From Daphnia carinata (lineage: Eukaryota; Arthropoda; Branchiopoda; Diplostraca; Daphniidae), in NCBI RefSeq assembly GCF_022539665.2, contig NC_081336.1, positions 620,001-684,000 of the forward strand: a DNA stretch of 64,000 nucleotides. The letters are read 5' to 3'. Of the stretch, positions 1 to 13,900 are shown one piece after another (the first letter of the stretch is position 1; every line of letters starts with the position of its first letter). The notes beneath the pieces are model-generated. The model was given only the letters and a program-made list of their open reading frames with translations, was not told the origin of the DNA and made no database searches. The position numbers and the translations under genes are program-made.

Positions 1-751
1 GCGGCATAATGTAGATAACGAGAAAGAAAAAACCTATCGTCTAGTCTCGTAGGAATGAATTTATGAAAACAGGTTTCTGACGTCACGTCAGCATCACATG
101 TTTTTATTCCTAGCCAACAGATTCTACTCGTTTAGACACTATCCCAACGATGGGGGGGGGGACAAAAAGTAAAAAGATTCTTTCGTATTATTTTACACGT
201 GCAACGGTTGGCATTCCCGAGCATGCAGTTCTCTGGATGTCTATGACGTGCATCGAATTGTTTGGCTATTTCTTTGTCTCGCTGCTGTGGCATACGTCTG
301 AAGAAAGAAAAAAAGAGTTTCCTCAATTTGGTTCTGCATTTTTCTCGAGTCTTAGTTAAGTAGTTGTTGTGTTTGATGGTTTCCAGGTTTCCAATTTTCT
401 CGAATGTCGGGTGTATTTTTAAAACAGTTTTTCTGCGTTTTTTTGGTGTGTGCTGCGTTGCCTCATCTTCACCCCCAGTGGCACGAATGAATCAATTATT
501 ATAAATCAGAACTGGTATTTCTCGTTTTGCCTGTTTGACTCGACAAGAAAACACAAGAAGACGTGAAGGGTAGGCAAGACTTTTCTTGTTGAGGATATGC
601 CAAGCCGTCCGGATGCCATTCCCGCTGTCAACTGCCACATCTCAAATGCCCTCCCTTATGTGTGTGTGTGTGCGCCGTACATGTTGCCCTCTATGAGTGG
701 CTCTATACCTCCAGACATGATTTGCTTCCTCATTAATCCGTCAGGAATCCC

Positions 752-776
752 CTCTCTCTCTCTCTCTCTCTCTCTC
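752..776. repeat. (CT)n microsatellite
   Basis: About twelve uninterrupted CT units downstream of musashi. Confidence 0.95.
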
Positions 777-3346
777 CTTTCTCGAAATAGAAAAATGAAA
801 TGACAACAAGCAAAACGAAAACGAAAGGAAATCATCGTAAAGTGGATGAAGAATGCTTATGGCTTATGTACTCGTATCTCCAAAATGCTTTCGTGGCAAC
901 GCCACGTTGATTACAATGCCACGAAAATGCAGACGAAAACCAGATAGGTGGTGAATGGATTTCAATTTTCAGATCAACAATTTTTTGATGCAATAAAGAG
1001 CTTCTCATACGTATTTAAAAGAAAAAAAAACAGACTTTAAATGCAAAAAGGAAATGGGGTGGGGCTGCATCGAAACGTTTATGATCGAACCCTTCAACTT
1101 TCTGTTTCACTATTCACGAACGTAAAAATACGAAAAAGTCTTTTGGTTGGTTTCTTTTCGTCGTGGCCAATCGTCCGGCAAACGTGAATTGATGGTTTTT
1201 CCTTTTTCAAAATAAAAGGGAGGCCTCTGCAAAATAACCTCCAGCCACATCACCATATCAACGCAGACCATAAAAAAAACTTCCCTTTTTTTTTTTCCTC
1301 GAAAAAAAAAAAAAGATGGGGGAGGGAAACCGATCATTTGCATGGCGGATGATCACCGATTGAAAACGACAGCCATCATCATCCATAATAGTAACTATAC
1401 TATTCTTCACAGTATTACGACATCACTTTTATGTATCTTTTAGAATAAAAGATCAAGTTTTGTTCCCACCAGTTTTCCGTATAAATTTCCGATTCAACAA
1501 CAACAACAAAAAAAGTACGACAAAAGAAAAAAAAACATTTCGATAAGAATAAATCAAGACGAGAAGTTATGCGTGTACTTTTTTTGTGTCGATCGACACG
1601 ACTGCATCGATATTTACATAGACATTAGAATATTATCGATCACAAAGTGCAACTCAGAAATCAATAGAATACAAGAAGATGGTCATTACAATCCTCTTTT
1701 GCCTCGTGTATACGTACCGATTCGATTACGAAGAAGAAAAATTCACGAGGACAGTGGACGACGGAAACGATCGGCAACGGGAGCCAAAATGGCTGTCGTC
1801 CAAAAGGCACAACACTCACACACACAGCAAAAAAATAAAATAAAAGAAGATCTTTGAAAGACGACATGATTGTCGCCGATTGTTTTTCTCTGTGTCTTCT
1901 GCACTTCGATTGTCTTTTGTTTATTGCGTCATAGCGTCGACAGCGCACTCTAGGATCGCATTGGTTGATTAGAAAGGCATGTTACATTTGATGGCCATCA
2001 CATGAAATCGATCTATAATTTTTTCTTTTTTGAAAGACTCTTTCTCACCGTATTTTATACGCACACATATCGACGTGATGGTTTATCAGATCGGCGAGGG
2101 TGTTGGAACGATGACGGAGCAAACACTCCCCCCCCCCCTCCCTCCCTACACTTAGACTTCCTCGGTACACGAGTAGCGGCTGCGGAAGAATTATGAGCTA
2201 GGATGTGGATCCGACATGTTATGATCTTTTTTTTTTTTTCTTTTTCCTATCGGCTTTTTATTGAAAAAAAAAAAAAAAAGAGGGCAGGGGTTGGCAACCA
2301 CCCACCCCCTCTAATGTTGAAAAACTTTCGACGCCATCATCCTTCACGTACAGAAGCAGTCCAAAAAGGATCCGGATGGATCGTTTTTTTTTTTTTTCTA
2401 TTATTATCATACAAAAATGATTTTGACCCTCCGCTGTTAAAGTTAAGTATAAATAGAATATCGGTAGAGAAGCAGACACGTTGGCTCCTGTTTTATTGTT
2501 GAAATGCGATTCGTTTTTTAATGGGCCTATTTATCTACGGGCCCGCTTACAATGTGTGTGCACTGACCGACGTTTAAACTTCTCCAAGTTTCTTTTTTTT
2601 AACTGTTCAAAGTCAATTGGTGAAAGATGATTTATATACTAACAGCCAACGTTCTATTTAGGGTTTTCTTTTTTTTTTATTGACGTGCGAAGCGTCAAGT
2701 CCAGTTTAACATTTTTGCCAAAATTCGTAAGCGAAGGCGCACGCATAAAAATGACGAAATCTCGCTACAAGAAAAATAATCTAAATGAACACGATGATGG
2801 ATGGAGCGGAACAAAAAAAAAGAGAAGCGCATCTATTGTTTTCGCTTTCTGACTTGATGCACTAAATGTATCGTCATTGTCGGATCGAAACCTAAACAAA
2901 AATAGAAAAAAAAAAAAAAAAAAGAAATGTCGATGCATTTTAAAACATTTTCTAGTCGACACATTTTTCCTTTTCGTTCGGGGAAAAAAAAAGGGAGGGA
3001 GGGATTTTCTCTTAAATTATCCCGTCCTGTCTTCTGCCGTTTTTAAACAAAAAAGAAAAGAAAAACATAATATTTTTTTATTTTGTTGTTTTTCCTGACG
3101 GCGTTTGTTTCTGCCGGTTGCGGTTCGGTTCGTTGATGGCATGTTCCCGTCTGGGGGTGCGCGCTCTCGGGTGTTTTATAAATAAATATCACGCACATGC
3201 ACCAAGGATGATATGCCGTTTGCCCTCCCTCTTGTTATTCCACCTTGCAACACAAGTGGAACGCATTCTTCTTCTTTTTTTTAAAGACAATTTTTTTTTT
3301 TTTTTTTTCATTTTTTCTTTTAGCACCACCACCGTCGGGCCAGCGT

Positions 3347-3391
3347 AAGCATTCCGGGTAGCGTTCGTTCTACGAGACGCCCGGAATGCTT
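3347..3391. repeat. GC-rich inverted repeat able to form a hairpin
   Basis: Twelve-base perfect arms, AAGCATTCCGGG at 3347-3358 and its complement at 3380-3391, flank 21 bases. The loop itself can pair further (CGT with ACG, TCGT with ACGA) leaving a TCT loop and a bulge of three bases. It is isolated in sequence that is otherwise nearly pure A/T runs. Its function is unknown. Confidence 0.75.
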
Positions 3392-5742
3392 CCAGTTTTT
3401 TTTTTTTTTTCAGAGGAAAAATAACAACTGCTACTTCAATGTGTCAAGAAATGAAAAAAGAAAAACGTTTATCAGTCATTTGTTTTTTTTTGTTTTTTTT
3501 TTTTCTATTTTTGCTTCTAGTGGAGTCTCTTGTTTTCTTTAAAAAAAATCGTTTCAGTTCGATGTAAATCAACGAAATGAATCGATTTTTATTTGTGAAA
3601 CAAAAACCGGAATTGATGGATGTTGGCAGGAGTTTCCCTTTTCCCCACCGATCACGATGTTATTCTTTCCGCACAAACGGAAAAAAAACAAACAAAAAAA
3701 CAAACGCTACTCGTCTACTATTTCGACATCCATCCGGAAGAATGGCTTCTCGCTTCCTTTTGGACATGCCTTCGAACAATAAAAAATAGATAGATATACT
3801 TTTGCCTTTTTGGGTTGTTGCGGATGTGCAGTAGCAAACATCTTTTCGCCTCATTTGTTTTCATTAGCGGAAGAGACTGACAATCCCCCTCCCCTCCTCC
3901 GCTTGCTGGTGTAAAAATCACGTGATCAATGGCCAAACACACAACAACAGAGATACATACATCCTTCGATGTTTTTTTTTTTTCTTCTGATGATCAATGA
4001 CCGTCAATCCGGTGACACATCGCTACGTAACGTCTCCCCCCCTTTTTTCTTCTGATTTCATTCCATTCGGTGCATCCATCTATTTTTCGAAAGTATACAA
4101 GATGCATTAGTGAGTTAAGGGGGGGGGGGCTATTGACTCGTTAACGTTCCTCAATTTCTGTTGATTTGCATATCGTATATAGACGAATGAAAGTGGTTTA
4201 GAAGACCTAATTTCATTAAAGATGACGAAATTTAAAAAACAAAATGTGTGGCCTGGAATTGAATCAAACTATGGGGGGGGGGGGGATCGCCTTTACATTG
4301 TGAGCGCATCATAAAAAAAAAAGAGGTTTCGATTAAGACTATTTCCCCGACGACAGCAAATAGGAGGATCCCCCCCCATCCTTCTGATCTAACTGAATTC
4401 ATCACAGCTGCGGATATCTCCCCCTCCCTCTCTATTTTTTTTTTTTTTCTTCACGTGAACACAATAGGCCAGAGGCATTCAATCCCAGTCCAACAAGAGT
4501 CGATGAATGACATTAGCCAATAGCTTCCCTTCATTACGGGTTTAGAACCAGCAGCCATGAACTTTAACTTTAAGCAGAACCCCCCGTCCTCCAAAGAAGA
4601 AAAAGGGGGAGGAGGGTGTAGGCAGGTTGAGCGATTGGCACCTCGCCCAGGATGGAAGGAGGAGGGGAGCATTACATGCCATCGATAAATCGGATGCAGC
4701 CCCAGCAAAGAGTCAAAGAATCCAAAGCAAAAAATAAAGGAGGGAGATGGAGAGGGAGGGTTTGTATGAAGTGTATACATCTATTTCTATAGAAAGAAAA
4801 GAATGGCGCTGACATCAGCATAGAACCGATAGAAAGTCTTTATGGATCCATTCCACTTTTCTTTTTTTTTTTTTTTTTTTCCAGGGGAGCAGGTTCAACT
4901 CCTCCCTTTTTGGATGACTCCACCAAGAAAGAGGGACATCTTCCTGGACGTCATCCAACCTGATTTTTTTATTTTTCATTATTATCTTTTTCGTTTGCCT
5001 CCTCTTTTTTTTTTTTTTTTTCGATGACGTTGGTTCATCACTCAAATAGGGGCTTCATCCTTAAGTAAAGACTTCAACTTTGAACGCAGAATGTTCTGTG
5101 TTGGAGGTGGGCGGCATCGAGTGCGGAACGATCGATCAAAAGGAGAAGAAGAAGAAGATGCGAAAAGTGAATAGAAATGAACGCAATGGAATACAACTAC
5201 ATCAGAGTATCCACATGAAAAAATTGTAGATATAAAAGGAGAGGAGGAGAGAACGAGATAAAAGTTGTGTGTTGCTTCTCTTTCGTACGCTCCAGTGATC
5301 CGGAAGTTGGCCAGATATGGTAACTTCTTTTCTGTTACAACATCATAAAAAAATAATAATAAATAAATAAATAAGAGAACATTCATCGATGGATATCTCG
5401 TGTTAGCGTTTCTCTCTTATAGAATTGTAGATCATTGGATTTCATTTTGACTTACCTCTACGTTTGAATGGCGTTCAGTTTCTCATACGTCGGATGCAGC
5501 TCCATTCTCCCGCATGCAAAATAAAAGAAACCAAGATGATTTGTGATTTCAATTTGAATTTCGATTGAATTAGTCGTAATTGTTTTGCGGTCTGGACCAG
5601 CTTACGTTTGACAATGGATGGTCGTAGAAAGGGGTCCATTCGGTGATGAATCCGGCTGGAAATCTGTCCCGTTTCCGTGGCTTTTTTTTTTTTTTTTTTT
5701 TTTTTCACGCAGCCCACAAAGGCAAACAAAGTTGCCTCTCGT

Positions 5743-5768
5743 CACACACACACACACACACACACACA
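5743..5768. repeat. (CA)n microsatellite
   Basis: Thirteen CA units, 40 bases after a poly(T) run of more than 20. Confidence 0.95.
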
Positions 5769-8117
5769 TAGGATGGTCATAAATAAATCGACGTCAAACA
5801 TCCGGAACTTGCCTCTGTCATCCCAACTGTCACATTTAAAAAAAAAAAAACAAACAAACAAATTGTTTTTGTTTTGTTTTTAAAGAAAAAAAAAAAAGAT
5901 ATCTAAATTTACCTTTTCTTTCCGATGAAGATATTCTCCTTGATTTAATTAAATTTAAAAAAAAATTAACGCTCTATTTCCTGCGGTAACGGTTTGATTT
6001 AGTGTGATGAAGAACGGTAACGAGGTGGACGATAAACGGCCCAAGTAAAAAGACGAGTGTGCAAAACGAAGGTGCTTATTGCTGTCAATTTTATTGCCCA
6101 TTCATTTTCAACAAACGGCATCAAGGATAGGAGGAGAAAAAAAAAACAAGTGAAAAACAGAATTTTTTTTTTTGACCACAAAACAGAGAGAGAAAAAAAA
6201 AAAAAAAATGTAGAGATAAAAATCGGGAAAAAAAAATTGCTTTTTTTTTTGTCAAATTCAAATTTGTCTTTTTTTTTTTTTTGGCAACCGAAAGAAAAAA
6301 AAATTTAATTGGGGGGGGGGATGAAGGAGGAGGAATAAATGAATAAAAAAAAAACACCCAAAAAACAAAAAAAAAAACCCAACACGATCGTTTCCGTGTT
6401 TTGTAACAAATGTGAAAACACACACACGCACGCGCGCACGAACGAAGAAAATAGCAAACACACACGGGGGGCGCACACACAACAAACATTTTGTCAAACG
6501 AAAAAAAAAAAAAAAAAAATTTGTTTTTCAGAAGGGGAGTGGGAACAATCCTGAGGTTTTACAAAAGGGAGGAATAGGATCCAAAGGGATTGAATTCAAA
6601 AAAAACAATTCGCGATTCGATTTCAGGAGATTGTTGTGTTTGTTGTTATGTCAGTCGAGTCGGTGGCGGTGGTGGTCGTATTATATTCGGCGGGGGCAAG
6701 AATGCAAATGAGCCTTGCCCTTCCCAATCGGGCCGCTTTTGAAAGCTCGGCCATGGGAGAGGAGCTTTTGACGCATTTAAAATTAATTTAATTTAAAAAA
6801 AAAAAATGGTTTCTGAGATGGCAAAACAAAACGCGCAATTGATCAACAATTTTCAGGAGGAAAAAAAAGATTTTTGTTTTGTTTTGAAATGGTCATTAAA
6901 TCGAATGAATTATTGCCACGTAAAAGAAGAACAAATTTAAAAAAAAAAAAAAAAAAGGGAAATAAAAACATGTGGAGGAGGAATAGCTACCGGCCGCAAA
7001 TTTCCAACTACAATTTTTTTTTTTTTTTACGTTCAAACATTTTTTGTTATTGAAACACGACACAGAAAACACCTCTCCCAACTTGATGATGGAAAAAAAA
7101 AAAAAAAAAAAAAAGTCAAAAACAAAATTTTCAAAGGAAAAAGGAAAACACAATTTGGCAAATTGAAAATGTCATTAGAATAAGAAGGGGGAGGTCTTTC
7201 TGTTTCAATTGAATGATTTGTTTTTCATTCTTTCGTGTTATGCTCATTTTTCGTCATCATCGGGATTGCTCTTTTATTTGTATTTTTTTTTTTTTTAATT
7301 TTTCATTTGACTTGATGCGGCCACACTAAACGCAAAGGTTTCACCTAACGAAGGATCAAGAGAGAAGAGGAATAGGATCAGAAATATAACAATTTTTCTT
7401 TCATGTTCTTGTCATTGTTTTTCTCTTTTGTTTTTGTAAAAAGAATTGAATAATTGAAGATGACATAAACGCACACGTGTTCTTCTGGTGACGAGATCGA
7501 AGAGCGAAAAACAATTAAAAAATCAAAATATTTGAAAATAAATTGTTTTTTTTCTTTTTGGCGGCGCGAGGAAATTTGAAATTTAAAAACAAAAAACGAC
7601 GTTGTCAATTTTGGTTTTTCTTTTCTTGACGAATAAAAAAAAAAAAAAAAAAAAAAAAGGCGGTGTGTTTTGTAAAAAAAAAAAAAAAAAAAGACGCTCA
7701 ACTTTCAAATTTCGAGGGAGGGGTTCTATTTCCTTTTTTTTTTTAAACTACCGACAACAATCAGGAGGAGAGAAAAAAAAGGAGCTTTTTTGATATCGGC
7801 GCCTCAAACGTTTTCTCTGATTTCACACACGAAGAAGATCTCAATTTTTCGTTCTAAAATCTATTTTAAACAGTGTTTTCTCTTTTAAGTTACTACCTTC
7901 AAAAGAAAAAAAAAAAAACGTTCGATTTTTGTAAAATGGGGTTTTCCTTTTGTTTTGCATAGCTCATTGAAGAGAAGAGTTCATTTTGCCTAACTGAATG
8001 AACTCGTTCTAATTAAATTAAAGTCATTTCTTTTTTGCGAGATGATTTTCTTTTTAAATCACTTCCTCTTGTCGTATGGCGTCAAGTCATTTGAAATCTT
8101 TTCAACATTTTCATGTT

Positions 8118-8149
<32 letters not shown>

Positions 8150-9816
8150 CGATTTTTTTTTTCTGTTTTTTTCTGTTTTTTTTTTTTGGTTTGTTCAGGC
8201 TGCAAAAAATGAAATGCGTGAAAAAATTTTTGTTTTTTTTTTTTTCGGGAGGAAACGACAACACACGAAGATGGGGTAAAAAAAAAACAAACAAAAAGAA
8301 AACACGAAAATATAAAAATGGGTTTCGTTAAAAATTCTCTGTTTTCTGCTCTACGTCGAGACTACCAACAACATCCTATTCGTTTTTGTTTTATTTTTGA
8401 TGTCTCTCTCATTTATCCGCAAAATTTTGAAATGAAAACGTTTCTCTGCTTTTACATCTACGGGTTATCCATTTTTTTTTTTTTTTTTTTTCCTTTTAGG
8501 ATTTCGTTCGAAGAAATCGATCAAATTCGAATTTGCAACATTTCCGTCTGTCCCTTTTTTTTTCTTTGTGTCCATTCCCAGGGTGGAAAACGCACGAGAA
8601 ACAAAATGAACGGACTGCGCGTAAACGAATCGAAACAAGAAGAAAAAAGAAATGGGAGAAATAAAAAAAAAAAAAATGAAAATGAAACCTCGTAGTTAGC
8701 TACTATTACTGCTTTTACTCAACTCTAGCTGCTAGTTTTACTAGAGAGAAGGCGTTGGCCGCCTATCACAGTCGGTAGTAAACGTCACGTGACCTTGTGA
8801 CACACCTGAAAAAAAAAACCGTTTTTTTTTTTTCCCATTTTTGCTTCGTTTTTTTTCCATATCGTCTTCTTCCTTTTTTTAGTGGAGTTTGCCGCCGAAG
8901 AAAATTCAAAAAAAAAAAAAAAAAAAGGAAAACAAAAAATTTTGGGGGGAAATTTCGGCAGAGTCGATTGGCACTACGAAAAACATCCGTCTACTATTCA
9001 ATAGATTTAAAATTTTTAAAAGAGCAAGTGGATTTCGATTATGTCGTCAGTTTCATCCCCTCCATTTCAAAAAAAAAAAATTGAAATTTAATTCATTATT
9101 TAGCTGCCATTCGTTTTCAATGTTTCCCCACATCTTGTTTTTTTTTTTGGTTGTTGCTCACGCCACGGTAAAAAAAAAAAAAAAAATCCTATCGGGTTCA
9201 GAATCGTTTTCGCTTTTCAAAGTGTTTCGAATCAAAAGGCCAAGTGAAGAAATTGAAAACATCTCATTGAGGAGATAAAAAAAAAATAATAAAAATAAAA
9301 ACACGGGGAGGGATAACAGTAAGAAAACGGGAAATGTTTGGGGCACACGAACAACAAAACGGTGAGAGAAATTGATTTAAAAATAAACGCACAAACAACA
9401 CACGAACACGATTTTCGTTTCGAGGGGGAGGGGGGGGAGTATATGGCCTGTGGTATTTAAAAAAAACAAAAAAAAAAACACAAAATTTTGTCTTTTTTTT
9501 TTTTTTGGCATTCGGTTTTGTCCTCAAATGAAAAATGTGAGTATGGAGGGTGGGATCAATTTGTCGGTGAAAAACGGAGTATGATTTCAAAATATATCAA
9601 CATCAATTCGAAATCATTTCCATCCCACCCAGAGTTCATTTTAGAAAAAAAAAAAAAGAAATCCAATAATTCAACTTTAAATTGGGGAGAAAAAAAAAAG
9701 TTTCAGGGGATTGTTTAAATCTAAATAAAGACTACGTTAAGAATAAGCAATTTTCAATTTTTTTTTTTTTTCAAATCTACCATCGTCGACTACGAGCTAT
9801 TTCGCCAGATTGTTCA

Positions 9817-9853
<37 letters not shown>

Positions 9854-10408
9854 CGGGCCAATTTTGTGTTGCTGGCCCGATTTTCGCCGCTACGCTACGA
9901 CTACGTCAAAGAGAGAGAGGTTTGAAAAGCTATTGTTAAACGGAGGATGGAGGATCAATAAGTCTTTTGTCAATATGCAAAAAAGGACAAAAAAAAAAAA
10001 AAGATGTAACAAGGTGGAGGGGGGAGGGATTCCCTTTTTTTTTTTTTTTTTTTACTTTATCCCGCCCAACTGCACGGAACAGGATGTACATCGTAAAAGA
10101 GAAAAAAAAAATTTGGGGGAAAAGAAGGAAATGATGTCAGGGTCGATCATCCCGAAACATTGGCAAATCAAAATAGACGGGAACGTTAACCCCCCCCCCC
10201 CCCCCAAAAAAAAAAAATGTCCGACCTTTGTTATTAGAATTTTTTTTCTTATTTTGTGGCATTTGTCCGCGTTTTCTTTTTTTTTTTTTTTTGCATCCCC
10301 CCCTGTCAAGCAAAGTCAGCTGTCCGTCATCCGTAACATTTGTCAGGTTCAAAAAGAAAGAGAAAACAAAAAGAAACATGGCGACACGATACATCGGCAA
10401 AAATGTGT

Positions 10409-10450
10409 TTAGTGGTAGCCGTTGGTGTAGTGGGTCGGAATCAGCGTACC
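10409..10450 (-). CDS. msi: Musashi last coding exon, 42 bases, encodes the conserved TNGYH terminus
   Basis: On the minus strand an acceptor TTCTCGCAG precedes 13 codons and a TAA stop: [13 protein letters not shown]. Vertebrate MSI1/MSI2 also end in TNGYH, so this tiny exon is identified by conservation rather than length. Its phase (0) matches the donor AGG/GTGAGT at the end of exon 11362-11609. It sits 0.9 kb downstream inside homopolymer-rich sequence and would be missed by most gene finders. Confidence 0.88.
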   Translation of the reverse strand, partial: GTLIPTHYTNGYH

Positions 10451-10897
10451 CTGCGAGAACGAATGTGACAACAACTCCAATTAAAAAAAGAGAGAAAAAC
10501 CGTTAACCTTCAATCGAATCTCGCACATTCATTTCAATGAAAAAATACACCCTCCCCACCCCCACCCCCAAAAATAAATAAAATATTAATAATAATCAAC
10601 GATCGATGATGGGAAAGGAATCGAGAACATGAAAACCCCTCCATGCGTAGCCCATAAAAAAAAAAAAAAAAAGGAATAATGTCTTCTTTCTTTTCGTCTG
10701 TGTGTGTGTGTGTGTGAAGATTATACGAACGTCGGCGGAAGATGGAAGCTTGACCGGATCAATGACCCAGCAACGAATATATCCCCAACTTAAAAAAGAA
10801 AGAGGGGGGTAACTTCCTTCTCGATCCAGATAAAAAAAAAAAAAAAAAAAAGGACGAAAGCCATCCGACCGGAAGAAAGAAAGTCGACTACTCGTCT

Positions 10898-10928
<31 letters not shown>

Positions 10929-13900
10929 CTGTGCCCGTACAATAGGCCAACGATGGATAGAGAGGCAGAGATATCTATTCAGAAATTTCGCCCAGTCCGA
11001 TTTGATTAGCGATAATCCATTCCGTCATTCGATCCATCGTCTCTCTCTTTGCCTACACACACACACACACGGCCCCATCATTGCTTCCCTTCCCCTGTTT
11101 TATTTGTTCCACCTCCTCCCCCCTCGACCGACGACGACGACGACGACTTTGACCCACTCGAGCGAGAAGCCAATCCGGTTGGTAGCGATTCCTGCGTGCG
11201 TGTCTGCTGATCAGGCAAAAAGACCATTCAACCGGCTACCCTCCCCTCACTACCCCACCTACCCCTACCCCCCTTTTTTTGTCAATCGATCGAAACGCTA
11301 ACCATTCAACAACAACAACAACAACAAGAAAAAAAAATGAATGACGTTGCGTTAGACTCACCCTAGCCATGGCCGTCTGATGCGATCCAGCGGCGGCAGA
11401 AACGGCGGCGGCGGCGGCCACGGCGGCCGCCGTGTAGCCGGGCAACGATCCGTCGTAGAGGCCGACGTCGCCGGCCGGTCCGGGCGACGCGTTCGGGTTG
11501 TGATGACCGCCGTGTCCGTGGCCGAGTCCAGCGGCCAAAGAAGGCGGAAACGAACGGCCGCCGACTTGCGATTGCGGCACGTAACTCTGCGGATAACTGC
11601 TAATCATCGCTGCTCATCATAGAAAAATGAAGAAAACAACACAATTCATTAATCACATTTTCTTACTCATTTCAAAAATCTTGTTAATAAAAACGAATGC
11701 GACTAAAATCTAAAAACATCTTAGAAGAAGAATAATTCAATTAAACGGAACAAACGACGGATCGATGATAAAGAGCTCCCTCCCCCTCCCCCCAACTGAA
11801 GACGTATAACAATGATGAATGGTATCGCTACCCCCGCCCCCTTTTCTTGGCCTATCGATAGATAATCGATCTTAAATGTTAGATGGCTTGTCGTCGTGTT
11901 GCGTGTGTAGGAACGAAAGCGCCCACTCCTACCCCCCTTACTCCACACATGTTAAAGCGCGGGAATGGGAATGGAAACATGTCATTTTCAAGTGCGATAC
12001 AGAGCTCAGCTCTCGATCAATCAATGCGCACAGCAACGTTTCATAGCTAAAGGCATCGATTCCATAGATAACTTAACACATAGATTGAATTCTACCTTAT
12101 AATGAACGCTTAAAAGATAGAAACCAAAAGAAGCGACACACGCACAACTTGGTTAGAGGTTAGGTGCAAGAAAAAAATAAATAAATAAGAAGAGAGAACG
12201 TGCCAAAAAAAAAAAAAAAAAAGAAAGAAAATAATGAAAAAAAAAAAAAGGGCGCGGTGAAGTGCGGGGCGTCAGGGCGGAACAAGACATCCGCATCGAG
12301 AGACAAGAGGCAAGAATAAAAGAAGAGGAAACAAGAAGCCTGAAGCGAAAAGAAGCAAAGCACGATCGGCACTTTATCGCATTCGTCCATCCATCCACTT
12401 GATAGATCCTTAATGTTACACACACACACACACACACACAGGGACTTTTTCTTTTCACTACGAACCCTCCCCCCCCCCTTCCTCTCTCCCTGTGCGCGTT
12501 GCAGTGCATATTCGTGAAGAATCGTGAGAAAGATTCAGCTGATAAATCACGAAACTCTCGTCGTCTTCAAAAACTTATGATTCGGGCATAGAGAAAAGAA
12601 CAATGAAATGCTTGCCCATTCTTTTTTTGTGTGTATCGCTCTGATGATGATCATCCCTACTACCCCCTTGTTAAAAAACTCTGGCGTATCCCTCTTCAAC
12701 CAAAGAAAGAAAATCATGACGTTCTCTTGTTCTCCTCTTTGGCTCTCATTCAGCGAAAAATAAAAAAGATCAATCGGTCGAATCGTTGTGAGCTCAATCA
12801 CTCGACGCCATTGATCATCTTCCTTTTCATAATTAAAGAAAAAAAAAAATAAAATAAAATAAATTTTTTTTTTAGATATACAGAGTTGAAGGAGATGACT
12901 GCCATCTGGTGGCCGGAATTTCGGATAGTGGCGGAAGAGGCGGGAAATGGGCGGGAATAAAATGCTGACCTGAGCGGGCCGTGTAGGCATCGCGTAGCAA
13001 AGGCGAATTGGCCATGTTACCGGCCTGATGAGGATTGTGTTGGTGGTCGAGGTGGTGGCCGCGCGGATGGAAGGCGGCCGGGCCGGCAGCGACGCCATTG
13101 TGGTGGCCGTGACCGCCAGAGTAATCGTAATACGTCGCTCCGCCGGCTGCCGTCGGCTGGCCCGCACTGGCCGGACCGTTTCGATGCTGAGACACTTCGC
13201 TCAGGCCGGCAGCGTGCGCGTTGCCTCCGCCACTGCCGCCACCGCCGCCTCCACCACCACCGCCTCCGCCACCGGCGATACCATTAGCCGGACCGCCCGC
13301 TCCGGCCGCAGCGGCCGGAAAATATCCATAACTTGGATAACCTTTGATTGCCAAAAAAAAAAAAAAAAAACAAGAAACAAAATCAAATCATAGAAAAAAC
13401 AAAAATTCAAATCATAATTTTTTTTCTTTTTCTTTTTTTTTGTGGGGAAAAACTAATAAAAGAAAAGGGGACAAACGAAAAAAAAACTAATCCACGTACA
13501 AACAAAACATAAACGTAAAGCAAAAATTGTTGAATTAAAAAGAAATTAATAAAAAGAGGGTATATGAAAACGTGCTGTTTTCGGTCGCTAGATGCCATGT
13601 TAATATCGTTCCATTAAGAAGAAAACGCACTAACACACACACACACACACACACACATCATATAATAATAATTTGTTAATTTTTATCAATTAAAAATGTT
13701 CGTTTCACAACTATATTCTATGAAAGAAAACAAGACGCAGCTAGTAGTTGAGAGCGGGGGAGGGACTAAAAGTGTAGTCACTACTTTGGGTCAATTTCAT
13801 AAAAAAAAAAAAAAAAAAAGTAGTAGTGCTAGTTTTCTTTTTTTTTTTCTAGTTGAATCATGTTAGGTTACGTGGGCTAAAAGAAGGCTTCGACTACCAC

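Larger units (their letters stand above)
1..10408. other. Long A/T-run-rich non-coding stretch downstream of musashi
   Basis: No gene can be supported here. The part near 10.4 kb should hold the musashi 3' UTR. The rest is dominated by poly(A)/poly(T) runs of 10-30 bases, poly(C)/poly(G) runs of 8-16 bases, (CT)n and (CA)n microsatellites. Every frame open for 60 codons or more encodes K-, F- or N-runs typical of read-through of homopolymers. One GC-rich hairpin (3347-3391) stands out and is listed separately. Confidence 0.7.

Noticed and set aside
5743-5768. (CA)n and other short tandem units as possible CRISPR or regulatory arrays
   Set aside because: Simple microsatellites without spacers; the genome is animal.
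1-10408. Dozens of 60-130-codon frames
   Set aside because: They run through poly(A)/poly(T) tracts and encode Lys, Phe or Asn runs. They have no domains, splice support or composition of real proteins.
9810-10412. 200-codon plus-strand frame
   Set aside because: Built from K-runs, F-runs and P-runs over homopolymers, and it overlaps the real musashi last exon on the other strand.
12547-13167. 206-codon minus-strand frame
   Set aside because: It is the wrong frame of musashi exon 10, extended into A/T-rich intron.
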